A stretch of DNA of 64,000 nucleotides from Methylobacterium sp. 17Sr1-1 (GTDB taxonomy: Bacteria; Pseudomonadota; Alphaproteobacteria; Rhizobiales; Beijerinckiaceae), in assembly GCF_003173775.1 (NCBI RefSeq), contig NZ_CP029552.1, positions 273,001 through 337,000 of the forward strand. Direction: 5' to 3'. Shown one piece after another: positions 50,090 to 59,672 of the stretch. The notes beneath the pieces are model-generated. The model made no database searches. It was not told the DNA's origin and saw only the letters and a list, made by a program, of their open reading frames with translations. Each line of letters begins with the position of its first letter. The first letter of the stretch is position 1. A program made the translations under genes and the position numbers.

Positions 50090-50917
50090 ATGCAAGAAGC
50101 GACACGACACGAGATCGGAGTTCGAGAGATCACCGGCCGCACCCGCGTCTTCGCGATCCTCGCCGACCCGATCGCCCAGGTGAAGGCGCCGCAGGGGCTG
50201 AACCGCATCATGGCCGAGCGCGGGGTCGACGGGGTGATGGTGCCGCTCCACGTCGCCGCCGCCGACCTCGCGACGGTGCTGGCGGGCCTGCGGGGCGTGC
50301 AGAGCTTCGGCGGCGCGATCGTCACCGTGCCGCACAAGACCGCGATCGTGCCGCTCCTCGATCACGTCAGCGAGGCGGCGCGGTTGGTCGGGGCGGTCAA
50401 CGCCGTGCGGCGCGAGGCCGATGGCCGCCTCGTCGGCGAGATCCTGGACGGGGCCGGCTTCGTCGCGGGCCTGAGGAGCGCGGGCCACGATCCGCGCGGC
50501 CGCAGCGCCTATCTCGCCGGGGCGGGCGGGGCGGCCAACGCCATCGCCTTCGCGCTGGCCGAGGCCGGGGTGAGCCGCCTCACCGTGCACAACCGCACCG
50601 CGGCGCGGGTGGAGGACCTGTTCGCGCGCCTGCGCCGCCTCGTCCCGGACCTGACTTTGAGCCTCGGCACGCCCGATCCGTCGGGCCACGACCTCGTGGT
50701 CAACGCGACCTCGCTGGGTCTGCGCCCCGACGACGCCCTGCCCCTCGACCCCGCCGGGCTGAACCCCGACCAGCTCGTGGCCGAGATCATCATGCAGCCG
50801 GCCGAGACGCCGCTGCTCGCGACCGCGGCGGCGCGGGGCTGCCGCACCCATCCGGGCTGGCCGATGCTCGAGGGCCAGCTCGCCCTGATGGCGGATTTTT
50901 TGCGGATGCGGGCGTGA
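50090..50917 (+). CDS. Shikimate/quinate dehydrogenase family protein
   Basis: 275 residues from ATG 50090. Substrate domain with TRVFAILADPIAQVKAPQGLN near 18 and the catalytic Lys in VTVPHKTA near 83; Rossmann part with AYLAGAGGAANAIAFALAE near 142 and NRTAARVE. It may be a paralogue of the main AroE because the start has SP-type QVKAPQGLN instead of HSLSP. It follows the flavin reductase after 8 bases but may be an unrelated partner. Confidence 0.87.
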   Translation: MQEATRHEIGVREITGRTRVFAILADPIAQVKAPQGLNRIMAERGVDGVMVPLHVAAADLATVLAGLRGVQSFGGAIVTVPHKTAIVPLLDHVSEAARLVGAVNAVRREADGRLVGEILDGAGFVAGLRSAGHDPRGRSAYLAGAGGAANAIAFALAEAGVSRLTVHNRTAARVEDLFARLRRLVPDLTLSLGTPDPSGHDLVVNATSLGLRPDDALPLDPAGLNPDQLVAEIIMQPAETPLLATAAARGCRTHPGWPMLEGQLALMADFLRMRA

Positions 50918-50978
50918 TCCGGTTCGGAGCTTGTTCGACTCGCTCCGGAAGAACTCAGAGCCCGTTCGATCAAGGCCC

Positions 50979-51076
50979 ACAGATTTGACACCCTGCATGT
51001 CATTCCGGGCTCCGCTGCGCGGCTCCGGAATGACATGTGCGCGGCCCCGGAATGACATGCAGGGTGTCAAATCTGT
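50979..51076. repeat. Long palindrome, family E
   Basis: A 30-base arm starting ACAGATTTGACACCCTGCAT (50979-51008) and its exact reverse complement (51047-51076) flank a 38-base centre. The centre repeats CCGGAATGACATG once more. The element lies between two convergent genes, one of them broken. Confidence 0.9.
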
Positions 51077-51099
51077 TGGGAGATCATCGGAACTGCGCC

Positions 51100-52398
51100 T
51101 CACAGCCCCAGCCGCATGGCGGTGCGCAGGGGCGCCATCACCCCGTAGCCGAGGCTGGGGTGCCAGCTCGACGGGCCGCGGCGGCTGGCCTCGGCCTGGA
51201 GCGCGACGGTGAGGTCGCGGGGGCTGAGGGCGGCGTGCGGCAGCCGGGTCCGCAGAGCGGCGACGCAGCCGGCGGCGACCGGGCAGGCGGCGGAGGTCCC
51301 GGCATCGGCCTTCCCCGGCCCGCCCGCCTCCGAGCCGAGGAAGTCGGTGTAGCTCGCGAGGTCGGGCTTGGCTTAGACCATCCCGGGAATGCCCGGGCCC
51401 TGCAGCGCGTCGCCGGAGCGCCGGCCCCGCAGGGTCGCGCCGGTCACCGTGATGACGTCCGGATGGGCGTTCGCCCCCATGATGGTGGCCCGGCTGCGCG
51501 GGCCGGCCCGCCCGCCGGGAGAGTTCTGGGGCTCCGGACCGTCGTTGCCGGCCGCGAACAGGATGTCGACGCCGCAGCGGGAGAGCGCCCCGACGATCCG
51601 GTTGAAGGGATGGCGCGGATTGTCGACGTAGCGCCCGGGATGGCCGGGCGGGAAATCCCAGCTCTCGTGGCCGAGGCCCCAGGAATTGGTGACGACGAGG
51701 GCCTTGAAGCGCGGCTTGTCCGTCCGCACGACCGCGAGCAGGTGCGCGTAGGCCTGGAGCGCGTCGCTGAGGACGCCGGGCCCCGCCTCGGGCAGGACGG
51801 GCAGGTCGAGGAGCGTCGCCCGCGGGGCGGCGATCAGGGCGCCGTAGGCGCACATCGTGCCGGGGCCGACCGGGTGGTGGCCGGCCTCGACCGGACGGGG
51901 CGGCCAGCTCAGCGTCGCGTCGAGCGAGGCCGCGACGTCGCGCGCGGCCAGGTGCGCGAGGTTGATGCCCCCATCCACCACTGCGATCGCCACGCCCGCG
52001 CCGTCGAGCCGGCGCGCGGCGAGCCCGGACACGCCGAGGCGCCGCTCCACCTCCGCCCGGGTGCCGCCCGGAGCGCCGGCCGGCGCTGCGAAATGCGCGA
52101 TCGGCGGGTCGGAGAAGATCGCCGCGCCCTCGGTCGTCAGCGCCGGCAGTTCCGCCCCGGCGTCGATCGTCGCCCGGACGGCGTAGTGCGATGCGCCGTC
52201 GGGTGACGACACCGAGAAAGGCGAGCCGGACTGACTATCCCCGAGCGGGACGGCAGAAAAAGCCGTGTCGATCTCCGCCCGGGCCGGCAATCCGGTCAGC
52301 CGGCGGCTGATCCCGCTGCCGCCGCTCAGCCTCATCATGGCGGAGTCGTGCAGCGCTTCCTGCGTCGGCAGGACGAGAATCACGCGCCGCTCGGGCAT
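51100..52398 (-). pseudogene. S8 (subtilisin-like) serine protease with premature stop
   Basis: The frame from ATG 52398 to TGA 51100-51102 would give about 432 residues. A TAA at 51373-51375 (minus strand) follows GIPGMV and stops it at 341 residues. After it the same frame reads AKPDLASYTDFLGSE and the catalytic-Ser motif GTSAACPVAAG, then NS-type C-terminal text. The Asp motif VAIAVVDGGINLAH is present; at the His motif the text is VGPGTMCAYGAL, with Pro where His is expected. So the product lacks Ser and perhaps His. Confidence 0.85.
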
Positions 52399-52667
52399 CG
52401 TCGTCTCCGGTCGGGATTTATGCGACTTTTTATATAGATTATTCTTTTCAGCAAGTAGTTTCCGCTGCGCGAGATGCGTTCCCTCGCCGGGACTTCGGAT
52501 GACGATCCGTGTCCGGCCGGTACGCTGAAAATGGTCTTCCCGATGGACGGGCGACGGCGAATCGGCCGCGTCCGGGTCTGCGCCGTGCGGGCTTGACCCC
52601 GGCCGCCATCCGGGCGAGGCCGGCGCCACCCGAAAACCCCACCCGCGCGACCCACCGGAGGACGCCG

Positions 52668-54076
52668 ATGACCCTTCCGGCCCACTCATTCCCGCACGAC
52701 GACCTGATCCGGCGCCTCGGGGAGCGTCTCGGCCCTGCCGGCCTCCTCACCGCGGAGGCCGACATGGCCCCCTTCGCGATCGACTGGCGGCGCCTGTTTC
52801 CGGGCCGGCCGGCCTGCGTGGTGCGCCCGGCCAGCACCGCCGAGGTCGCCGACGTGGTGCGGCTCTGCGCCGGGGCCGGCGCCGCCCTGGTGCCGCAGGG
52901 CGGCAACACCGGGCTCGCCGGCGGCGCGGTGCCGGACGCCTCGGGGGGCAGGTGGTGCTGTCGCTCGCCCGCATGAACGCGATCCGCGCGGTCGATCCCG
53001 TCGGCCTGACGCTGACGGCCGAGGCCGGCTGCGTCCTCAAGATCGCGCAGGACGCCGCCGAGGCCGCCGGGCGGCTCCTGCCGGTGAGCTTCGCGGCGGA
53101 GGGCTCGGCGCTGGTCGGCGGCGTGATCGCCACCAATGCGGGCGGGATCAACGTGGTGCGCTACGGCATGACCCGCGGCCTGGTGCTGGGCTTGGAGGTG
53201 GTGCTCGCCGACGGCAGCACCGTCGACGGCTTGCGGGCCCTGCGCAAGGACAACGCCGGCTACGACTGGAAGCAGCTCTTTATCGGCACCGAGGGCACGC
53301 TCGGCATCGTCACGGCGGCGGTCCTGCGCCTCGTGGCGAAGCCCCGCCACAGCGCGACGGCGCTGCTCTCCGTGCCCGATCCGGCGGCGGCGCTCCGCCT
53401 GTTCACCCTGGCTCAAGAAGAAATCGGCGACAGCATCCAGGCCTTCGAGCTGATCTCCGGCACCTCGCTCGGTCTGGTGGAGAAGCACGCCGGCCTGAAG
53501 AGCCCGGTGGGCCAGGCGGGCTGGAGCGTGCTGATCGAGGCGGCCTCGTCGCTCTCCGGCTTGCGCGACGCGATGGAGGGCGTGCTCGGTACGGCGCTCG
53601 AGCGCGAGGACGCCCTCGACGGCGTGCTCGCCGAATCCGGCCGCCAGGCCGCCGAGCTCTGGGCGTTGCGCGAGCACGTGACCGAGTGCGAGGCCCGCGA
53701 GGGCAAGAGCGTCAAGCACGACGTTTCGGTGCCGATCACCGCGATCCCCGCCTTTCTCGACGAGGCCGGCCGGGTGCTGGCGGCGGGCGCGCCGGGCACC
53801 CGCGTCAACGCCTTCGGCCACATGGGCGACGGCAACATCCACTACAACGTCCTGATCGGGCCGGACCATGCCTCGGAGGCGATCAACGGCCTCGTGCACG
53901 GCGTGGTGGACCGCTACGGCGGCAGCATCTCGGCCGAGCACGGCATCGGCCAGTACCGCGTCGCCGAACTCGCCCGGCACCGGCATCCGGACGAGATGGC
54001 GCTGGCGCGGCGGATCAAGGCGGCGCTGGATCCGGAGGGGTTGTTGAATCCCGGCAAGGTGCTGGCGCGGGGGTAG
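52668..54076 (+). pseudogene. GlcD-like FAD-linked oxidase, frameshifted
   Basis: The N-terminal part from ATG 52668 ends with the FAD-binding region VPQGGNTGLAGGAVPDASGG and then goes out of frame at a run of six G (52943-52948). The rest continues from there in another frame as VVLSLARMNAIRAVD through GHMGDGNIHYNVLIG and EHGIGQYRVAELAR to the end. One extra base in the run restores a full protein of about 469 residues. It would oxidise a D-2-hydroxy acid such as lactate, glycolate or hydroxyglutarate. Confidence 0.9.
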
Positions 54077-54090
54077 GGAAGGCGTGCGCC

Positions 54091-54163
54091 CGAACCCTCC
54101 CCCGCAGAGGGCGGAGCTGTCCGGGGAAAAGGATGGCCCTGTGCAGAGGGGGGGGAGGGTTCG
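54091..54163. repeat. Palindromic element, family D, copy 2
   Basis: CGAACCCTCCCCC at 54091-54103 and GGGGGAGGGTTCG ending 54163 pair perfectly. The outer sequence matches the ends of 19645-19815, but this copy is shorter. It lies between the broken glcD-like gene and the GMC gene. Confidence 0.75.
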
Positions 54164-54219
54164 ACCGCGCGGCGAGGCCGGTCCATAACCAACGACAATA
54201 ACGAACACCGGGGAGGACC

Positions 54220-55815
54220 ATGGACGCGTTCGACGTCGTCATCGTCGGCGGGGGCACCGCGGGCTGCGTGCTGGCCAGCCGCCTGAGCGAGGATCCCCGC
54301 ACGCGCGTGCTGCTGCTCGAGGCGGGCGGGGAGGGGACCGGGTTCTGGGTCGGCATCCCGGCGGGTTTCCCAAAACTCCTCACCGGCGCCGCCTTCAACT
54401 GGCGCTTCGCCACCGAGCCGGAGCCGAACACCTTTGAGCGGGCCATCGTGGTGCCCCGCGGCAAGGGGCTCGGCGGCTCGACGCTGATCAACGGCATGAT
54501 CTTCGTGCGCGGCCAGCCGCAGGATTTCGACACCTGGGCCCAGAGCGGCAACCGCGGCTGGAGCTGGCAGGACGTCCTGCCCTATTTCCGCAAGCTGGAG
54601 CGTTTCGAGGGCGGCGACCCGGAGCTTCGCGGCAGCGACGGTCCGCTCCACGTCACCCGGGTCGGGGTGAGGAACCCCCTCGCCGACGCCTTCATCAAGG
54701 CCGGGACCGAGGCCGGCTACCCGGACAACCCCGACTACAACGGCGCCTCGCAGGAGGGTTTCGGCTACTACCAGGCCAACCAGCGCAACGGCCGGCGCTG
54801 GAGCGCCCGGGACGCCTACCTGCAGCCGGCCCGCCGGCGCCCGAACCTGACGGTGCGCACGAACGCCCAGGTCCTGCGCCTCGACCTCGACGGCCGCCGC
54901 GTCGCCGGCGTCACCTACCGACGCGGCGGCCGCGAGGAGCGGGTGAGCGCGCGGGCCGAGGTGATCCTGGCGGCGGGCGCCGTGCAGTCGCCGCACCTGC
55001 TCGAACTCTCCGGCATCGGCCGGCCGGAGGTGCTGGCGGCGGCGGGCATCCCGGTCCGGCACGCCCTGCCGGGGGTCGGCGAGAATTATCGCGATCACTA
55101 CGCCACCCGGATGAACTGGCGCGTGAAGCGGCCGGTGACCCTCAACGAAGCGACCCGCGGCTGGCGCCTCGGCCTCGCGGTCGCGCAGTATTTTCTCACC
55201 CGCCGCGGCATCCTCACCCTCGGCACCGGCCTCGCCCACGGCTTCGTGCGCACCCGGCCCGACCTCGCCGGGCCCGACGTGCAGTACTTCTTCATGCATG
55301 CGAGCTACGCCAACGCCGCCGACCGCACCCTCGACCGCGAGCCCGGCATGACGATCGGCGTGACGCAATTGCGGCCCGAGTCCCGCGGCACCATCCACGC
55401 GGTCTCGGACGATCCCCTCCGCCCCCCGGCGATCCGCCCGAACTTCCTGGCCGTGCGCAGCGACCAGGAGGCCTTGATCGAGGGCATGCGCATCGCCCGC
55501 CGGGTGATCGACCAGCCCGCGATGGACCCCTACCGGGCCCACGAGCTCAACCCCGGCGCGGCCGTGCAATCGGACGGCGAGTGGCTCGATTTCGCCCGCC
55601 GCAACGGCCAGACGATCTACCATCCGGTCGGGACCTGCAGCATGGGGCAGGGCCCCGAGGCGGTGGTGGACGAGCGCCTGCGGGTGCGCGGCCTGGAGGG
55701 CCTGCGGGTGATCGACGCCAGCGTGATGCCGACCGAGGTCTCGGCCAACACCCAGGCCGCCGTGATGATGATCGCCGAGAAGGGCGCGGACCTGATACGG
55801 GAGGACAACCGCTGA
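54220..55815 (+). CDS. GMC-family FAD oxidoreductase (choline/alcohol dehydrogenase-like)
   Basis: 531 residues. ADP-binding VVIVGGGTAGCVLASRL near 6-22, the GMC signature VVPRGKGLGGSTLINGM near 76-92, signature 2 near GAVQSPHLLELSGIG and the C-terminal active site HPVGTCSMG near 467 with ANTQA. It oxidises an alcohol to an aldehyde. An ATG with GGGGAGG upstream marks the start. It precedes allA by 11 bases. Confidence 0.92.
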   Translation: MDAFDVVIVGGGTAGCVLASRLSEDPRTRVLLLEAGGEGTGFWVGIPAGFPKLLTGAAFNWRFATEPEPNTFERAIVVPRGKGLGGSTLINGMIFVRGQPQDFDTWAQSGNRGWSWQDVLPYFRKLERFEGGDPELRGSDGPLHVTRVGVRNPLADAFIKAGTEAGYPDNPDYNGASQEGFGYYQANQRNGRRWSARDAYLQPARRRPNLTVRTNAQVLRLDLDGRRVAGVTYRRGGREERVSARAEVILAAGAVQSPHLLELSGIGRPEVLAAAGIPVRHALPGVGENYRDHYATRMNWRVKRPVTLNEATRGWRLGLAVAQYFLTRRGILTLGTGLAHGFVRTRPDLAGPDVQYFFMHASYANAADRTLDREPGMTIGVTQLRPESRGTIHAVSDDPLRPPAIRPNFLAVRSDQEALIEGMRIARRVIDQPAMDPYRAHELNPGAAVQSDGEWLDFARRNGQTIYHPVGTCSMGQGPEAVVDERLRVRGLEGLRVIDASVMPTEVSANTQAAVMMIAEKGADLIREDNR

Positions 55816-55826
55816 GAGGATCCGAG

Positions 55827-56294
55827 ATGCGCACCCTTCCGATCGAGCCGATCACCGCCGAGGCCTTCGCGCCGTACGGCACGCTGCTGGTCGGCCCGGC
55901 ATCGGGCCCGCGCCAGGATCGCGCGGCCGCGATCGAGAACGGGCGTCCGGATGTTCCCCTCAACCTCGCGCTGATCCGCAGCGAGCCCTTCACCGGTTCG
56001 ATGCCCCTGCGGCGGCTCGAGCGCCACCCGCACTCGGCGCAGAGCTTCCTGCCGCTCGCCGTCGGCGCGTACCTGGTGGTGGTGGCGCCCGATGCCGGCG
56101 GGCGACCGGACGAGGCCGGCTTGCTGGCCTTCCGGGTGCCGGGCGATACGGGCATCGTCTATCGCAGCGGGGCGTGGCACGCCCACATGACCACGCTGTC
56201 GGCGCCCGGCACCTTCGCGATGCTGGTGCACGAGGACGGCAGCGCGGAGGATTGCGTGGTCGCGCCGATCGATCCGGTCGTGCCTGAGGTCTGA
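55827..56294 (+). CDS. allA: Ureidoglycolate lyase
   Basis: 155 residues. Cupin-like AllA fold: MRTLPIEPITAEAFAPYGTLL start, LERHPHSAQSFLPL near 65 and FRVPGDTGIVYRSGAWHAHMTTL near 102. It splits ureidoglycolate into glyoxylate and urea, the end of allantoin breakdown. Probably in one unit with the GMC oxidoreductase; no other purine genes adjoin it. Confidence 0.9.
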   Translation: MRTLPIEPITAEAFAPYGTLLVGPASGPRQDRAAAIENGRPDVPLNLALIRSEPFTGSMPLRRLERHPHSAQSFLPLAVGAYLVVVAPDAGGRPDEAGLLAFRVPGDTGIVYRSGAWHAHMTTLSAPGTFAMLVHEDGSAEDCVVAPIDPVVPEV

Positions 56295-56303
56295 GGCCTG
56301 CCC

Positions 56304-57077
56304 TCAATTCACCGGCGGCTCGTCGAGCCGGAACGCGAAGGTCGCGGTGTAGACGTCCTCGTCGGCGAGCGTCGGGGTGGCGGACGGGCTCACCGTCTGG
56401 GTCACCGTGAGCACCTGGCTGCCGGCCTTGCGGATCGGCACCGTGGCGATGCCCTCCGGGTCGGTGGTGTAGGCCGGCACGCCGGCCCGCTCCGGCTCCA
56501 TGCCGCTGTCGCCGTAATAGAGGTCGGCTCCGGGCAGCGGCGCGCCGCGAAACAGCACCCGCACCCGGATCGCCCCCGCGGTCGGGCCCGGGACCTCGAC
56601 CGGTACGATCTCCAGGGTGTGACCGACGACCCGCAGCCACGGCGCGCCGGGGCCGAAGGCGGCCTTGGCGTATTTCACCGACCAGCGGCCCTCGCGGGCC
56701 TCCGTCACCAGGCGCCGGCTGGCGTTGAGGCGGGTGCCGTCGCGAAGCGTCGTCCAGTAGCCGGCATCGTAGGTCGCCGCGACCAGGGTGCGGCCGGGCT
56801 TCGTGCCGAGCGGCGCCAGCAGGGCGGGGGGCACGTCCGGCGGGGCGGGCTTGAGGCCGGCGCGCAAGTCCGTGCGCCCGTCCTGGGTCAGGGCGACGAG
56901 GTCGATGAGCTGGGGCGCGCGGGGCGCCTCGCGCTTCGAGGCGTGGCCGTAATTGACCCGGACCTGCGGGACCTGGTCGACGGTGCTGAGGGTCAGCCAC
57001 AGCTCGTGCGCGCCGCCGGGCCGCGAGGTCCCGAGGACGAGGGCGGCGGCCAGGGCGGTGCGGAGCAGGGGCTGCAT
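56304..57077 (-). CDS. DUF4198 periplasmic protein
   Basis: 257 residues from ATG 57077. Signal peptide MQPLLRTALAAALVLGTSRPGGA followed by HELWLTL, the His-containing start of DUF4198 proteins, then VRVLFRGAPLPGADLYY and a beta-sandwich. Such proteins are often linked to nickel or cobalt transport; no transporter is near here, though the lar operon in this window needs nickel. Confidence 0.8.
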   Translation of the reverse strand: MQPLLRTALAAALVLGTSRPGGAHELWLTLSTVDQVPQVRVNYGHASKREAPRAPQLIDLVALTQDGRTDLRAGLKPAPPDVPPALLAPLGTKPGRTLVAATYDAGYWTTLRDGTRLNASRRLVTEAREGRWSVKYAKAAFGPGAPWLRVVGHTLEIVPVEVPGPTAGAIRVRVLFRGAPLPGADLYYGDSGMEPERAGVPAYTTDPEGIATVPIRKAGSQVLTVTQTVSPSATPTLADEDVYTATFAFRLDEPPVN

Positions 57078-57234
57078 CGGTCGTCGGTCTCCATCGGGCG
57101 GCGCCGGACGGCGCCTCGCGTGAGGGGCGAGGCACGAAGCGGGCCCGCGGCGGCAAGGCATCATAACCCATCCGGCGGCAAACCGATCCACGGCGGGGAG
57201 CCCGGAGGCCGGAACTCCCGCGCGCTGGCGTGGC

Positions 57235-57357
57235 TCAGCCCGGCTTGGCCTGCTGCCCCTGGCCGGCCTGGCGTAGTCCGTTCGCCAGGTAGGACAGGGC
57301 CACCGCCCCGGCAACCGCCGCGCCCACCATCCCGAATGCCATCGCGATCCGCGCCAT
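57235..57357 (-). CDS. Very small membrane protein, 40 residues
   Basis: MARIAMAFGMVGAAVAGAVA then LSYLANGLRQAGQGQQAKPG: one membrane span and a polar tail. GGAAGGACC precedes the ATG. Short and unrecognised, but the clean hydrophobic/polar split and ribosome site support it. Confidence 0.5.
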   Translation of the reverse strand: MARIAMAFGMVGAAVAGAVALSYLANGLRQAGQGQQAKPG

Positions 57358-57406
57358 CCCGGTCCTTCCTCCGGGGCGAGCCCGGAAACCTTAGCTCTTG
57401 GGAAAG

Positions 57407-58708
57407 TTAGCTCTTGGGATGGGGCGAACGGACGGCATCTTCGGGGGTTCCGCCGGCCGCCGCGAGGGCGAGCGCGCGCAGGCGCGCCTTGGCGGCCGCG
57501 TCGGTCGGGCACCCTTCCGCGAGCCAGGCCCGGCGCGCCGCCGCGAGGCCCCGGCCGAGGGCGCGGCCGGGGGGAGCGCCCGCCGCGACGAGCGCCGCCC
57601 CGGTGACCGGCAGGACCGGCACCGGCTCGGCGCCGGCGGCAAACCGCGCGAGCGCCTCACCCGCCTCCGGCGTCAGCTCCGGCCGCTTCTCGCCGGTCAG
57701 CACCAGGGCGGCGTCGGACAAAGCCCCCGCCCCGTGCACGGCCACGAGGCGCCGCACATCCGCCGGCGCCAGGGGGGCGAGCGCCCCGTGCAGGGCGGCC
57801 TCCGCCCCCGCGAACGCGATGAGCCGCGCGTGCTCGGCCTTCGACAGGCGCAAATGCTCCCGCAGCCGGTCGGCATCGACGGATGAGCGCAAAGCCAGGG
57901 CGGCGAGGCGGCGCACCGGGTCGGCCTCGACCCCGACCTCGACCTCTGCGGCGGCGAGGCGGGCGAGGCGGCCGAGATCGCCGACCCCGCCGATCAGCCG
58001 CTGCAGCAGGCCGGTCCACGACAGGATCGCCGTGACGGCGGGCGCCCCGGGGGCGACGAGGAGCTTCAGGAGTTCTCCCCGCACCCGCTCGCGGGAGAGC
58101 TGCGCCAGCCCGTCCCGGGCCTCGATCGCGGCGGCGAGCCCCTCCGGGTCGGGGTCGCCGGCGCCGTAGCGGGCGTGGAAGCGGAAGAAGCGCAGGACCC
58201 GCAGGTAATCCTCGCGGATGCGCTGGCGCGCCTCGCCGATGAAGCGCACCCGGGCCGCCGCCAGGTCGTCGAGGCCCCCGACCGTGTCGTGGACGCGCCC
58301 GTCCGGCGTGACCGAGAGGGCGTTGACGGTGAAGTCGCGCCGGGCCGCGTCGCGGGAGAAGTCGCGGCCGAAGCGCACCACGGCGTGGCGCCCGTCGGTC
58401 TCGATGTCCTCGCGCAGGGTCGTCACCTCGAACGGCTCGCCCTCCGCCACCACCGTGACGGTGCCGTGGGCGATGCCGGTCGGCACGGGCTTCAGGCCCG
58501 CCGCACCCGCGCGCGCGACCACCGCCTCGGGCAGGAGCGTGGTGGCGAGGTCGATATCGGCGACCGGGCGGCCGAGCAGCGCGTCGCGCACCGCGCCGCC
58601 GACGAGGCGGGTCTCCTCGCCCGGGGCGTCGAGGGCGGCGAGCACGCGGGCGAGGCGCGGCCGCGCCAGAACGCGCCGCAGGGCGGCCTCGTCGAGGGCC
58701 GTGCTCAC
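57407..58708 (-). CDS. cca: CCA tRNA nucleotidyltransferase
   Basis: 433 residues from GTG 58708, overlapping the DUF6111 stop by 4 bases (GTGA). Nucleotidyltransferase head LVGGAVRDALLGRPVADIDLATT near 35-57 with catalytic Asp residues, then RRDFTVNALSVTPDG near 128 and DYLRVLRFFRFHARYG near 165. It adds or repairs the CCA end of tRNA. Last gene of a four-gene operon. Confidence 0.95.
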   Translation of the reverse strand: MSTALDEAALRRVLARPRLARVLAALDAPGEETRLVGGAVRDALLGRPVADIDLATTLLPEAVVARAGAAGLKPVPTGIAHGTVTVVAEGEPFEVTTLREDIETDGRHAVVRFGRDFSRDAARRDFTVNALSVTPDGRVHDTVGGLDDLAAARVRFIGEARQRIREDYLRVLRFFRFHARYGAGDPDPEGLAAAIEARDGLAQLSRERVRGELLKLLVAPGAPAVTAILSWTGLLQRLIGGVGDLGRLARLAAAEVEVGVEADPVRRLAALALRSSVDADRLREHLRLSKAEHARLIAFAGAEAALHGALAPLAPADVRRLVAVHGAGALSDAALVLTGEKRPELTPEAGEALARFAAGAEPVPVLPVTGAALVAAGAPPGRALGRGLAAARRAWLAEGCPTDAAAKARLRALALAAAGGTPEDAVRSPHPKS

Positions 58709-58962
58709 CGGAACTGCCCGGGCACCACCCGGCCGTTCTCGATATGGGTCGGCACGAAGCCGTCCCGGTGCCGCTCGGCGGTGAACGCCACCACCACGAA
58801 CGACAGGATGACCAGGGCGGCGCCCGCGATGGCGAGCCGCGCGGCGTGGTCGCTCCAGTGGACCCAGCGCAGGGGGCTGCGCTGGCGTAAGGTCAGCCAC
58901 ACCGCGAAGACCGCGAAGGGAAGCAGGAACAGCAGGACGTCGTCGATCAGCGCGCGGGCCAT
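58705..58962 (-). CDS. DUF6111 family membrane protein
   Basis: 85 residues. Two membrane segments: LIDDVLLFLLPFAVFAVWLTL and LAIAGAALVILSFVVVAF, with a polar tail HIENGRVVPGQFR. It is regularly encoded next to cca in related bacteria. Function unknown. Confidence 0.75.
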   Translation of the reverse strand: MARALIDDVLLFLLPFAVFAVWLTLRQRSPLRWVHWSDHAARLAIAGAALVILSFVVVAFTAERHRDGFVPTHIENGRVVPGQFR

Positions 58963-58985
58963 GAGGTCCTATCGGAGTGGCGGTC

Positions 58986-59672
58986 CTATCGGGGTGCAGG
59001 CTCGTCCGCATCGTGGAGCCGGTCGTAGAGGTTGCGCACGATGCCGGCGGTCACCCCCCAGATGTAGCGCTCGCCGAAGGGGATCGCGTAGTAGCGGCGC
59101 TGGCGCCCGCGCCATTCCCGGCTGTGCAGGGCGTGGTTGGCCACATTCATCAGGAAGGCGAGCGGCACCTCGAAGGCGTCGGCCACCTCGTGCGGGTTGA
59201 GCGTGAGCGTCGCGTCCGGCGCCACCAGCCCGACCACCGGCGTCACCAGGAAGCCGGTGCCCGAGAGGTACGGGTCGAGGTAGCCGAGCGGCGTCACCGC
59301 CGCACGGTCGAGCCCGATCTCCTCCTCGGCCTCCCGCAGGGCCGCGGCGAGCGGCGAGGAGTCGGCCGGATCGATCTTGCCGCCCGGGAAGGCGATCTGG
59401 CCCGAATGGTCGCGCAGATGCGCCGACCGCTGGGTGAACAGCACCGACACCCCGTCGTCGCGCGGCACCACCGGCACCAGCACCGCGGCGAGACGCGGCG
59501 GGCGGGCGAGCGCCGCCTCCAGCACGTCGGGCTCGAGGTCGTGGTCGCCACGAGGGGGAAGGGATGGCGGGTTCGAGGTCGCGTCGTGCGGGCCCGGCGG
59601 CTCGGGCCGCAGGCGCGCGCGGGCGCGCTCCAGGAAGGCGTCGAGGGCGGTGGACGCGACGAGATCGGTCAC
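58986..59672 (-). CDS. NUDIX hydrolase, CoA pyrophosphatase type
   Basis: 228 residues from GTG 59672, overlapping the DUF1285 stop by 4 bases. The CoA-type motif VLFTQRSAHLRDHSGQIAFPGG precedes the Nudix box GKIDPADSS... REAEEEIGL (about 105-127). It would hydrolyse CoA or related dinucleoside compounds in a housekeeping role. Confidence 0.9.
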   Translation of the reverse strand: MTDLVASTALDAFLERARARLRPEPPGPHDATSNPPSLPPRGDHDLEPDVLEAALARPPRLAAVLVPVVPRDDGVSVLFTQRSAHLRDHSGQIAFPGGKIDPADSSPLAAALREAEEEIGLDRAAVTPLGYLDPYLSGTGFLVTPVVGLVAPDATLTLNPHEVADAFEVPLAFLMNVANHALHSREWRGRQRRYYAIPFGERYIWGVTAGIVRNLYDRLHDADEPAPR

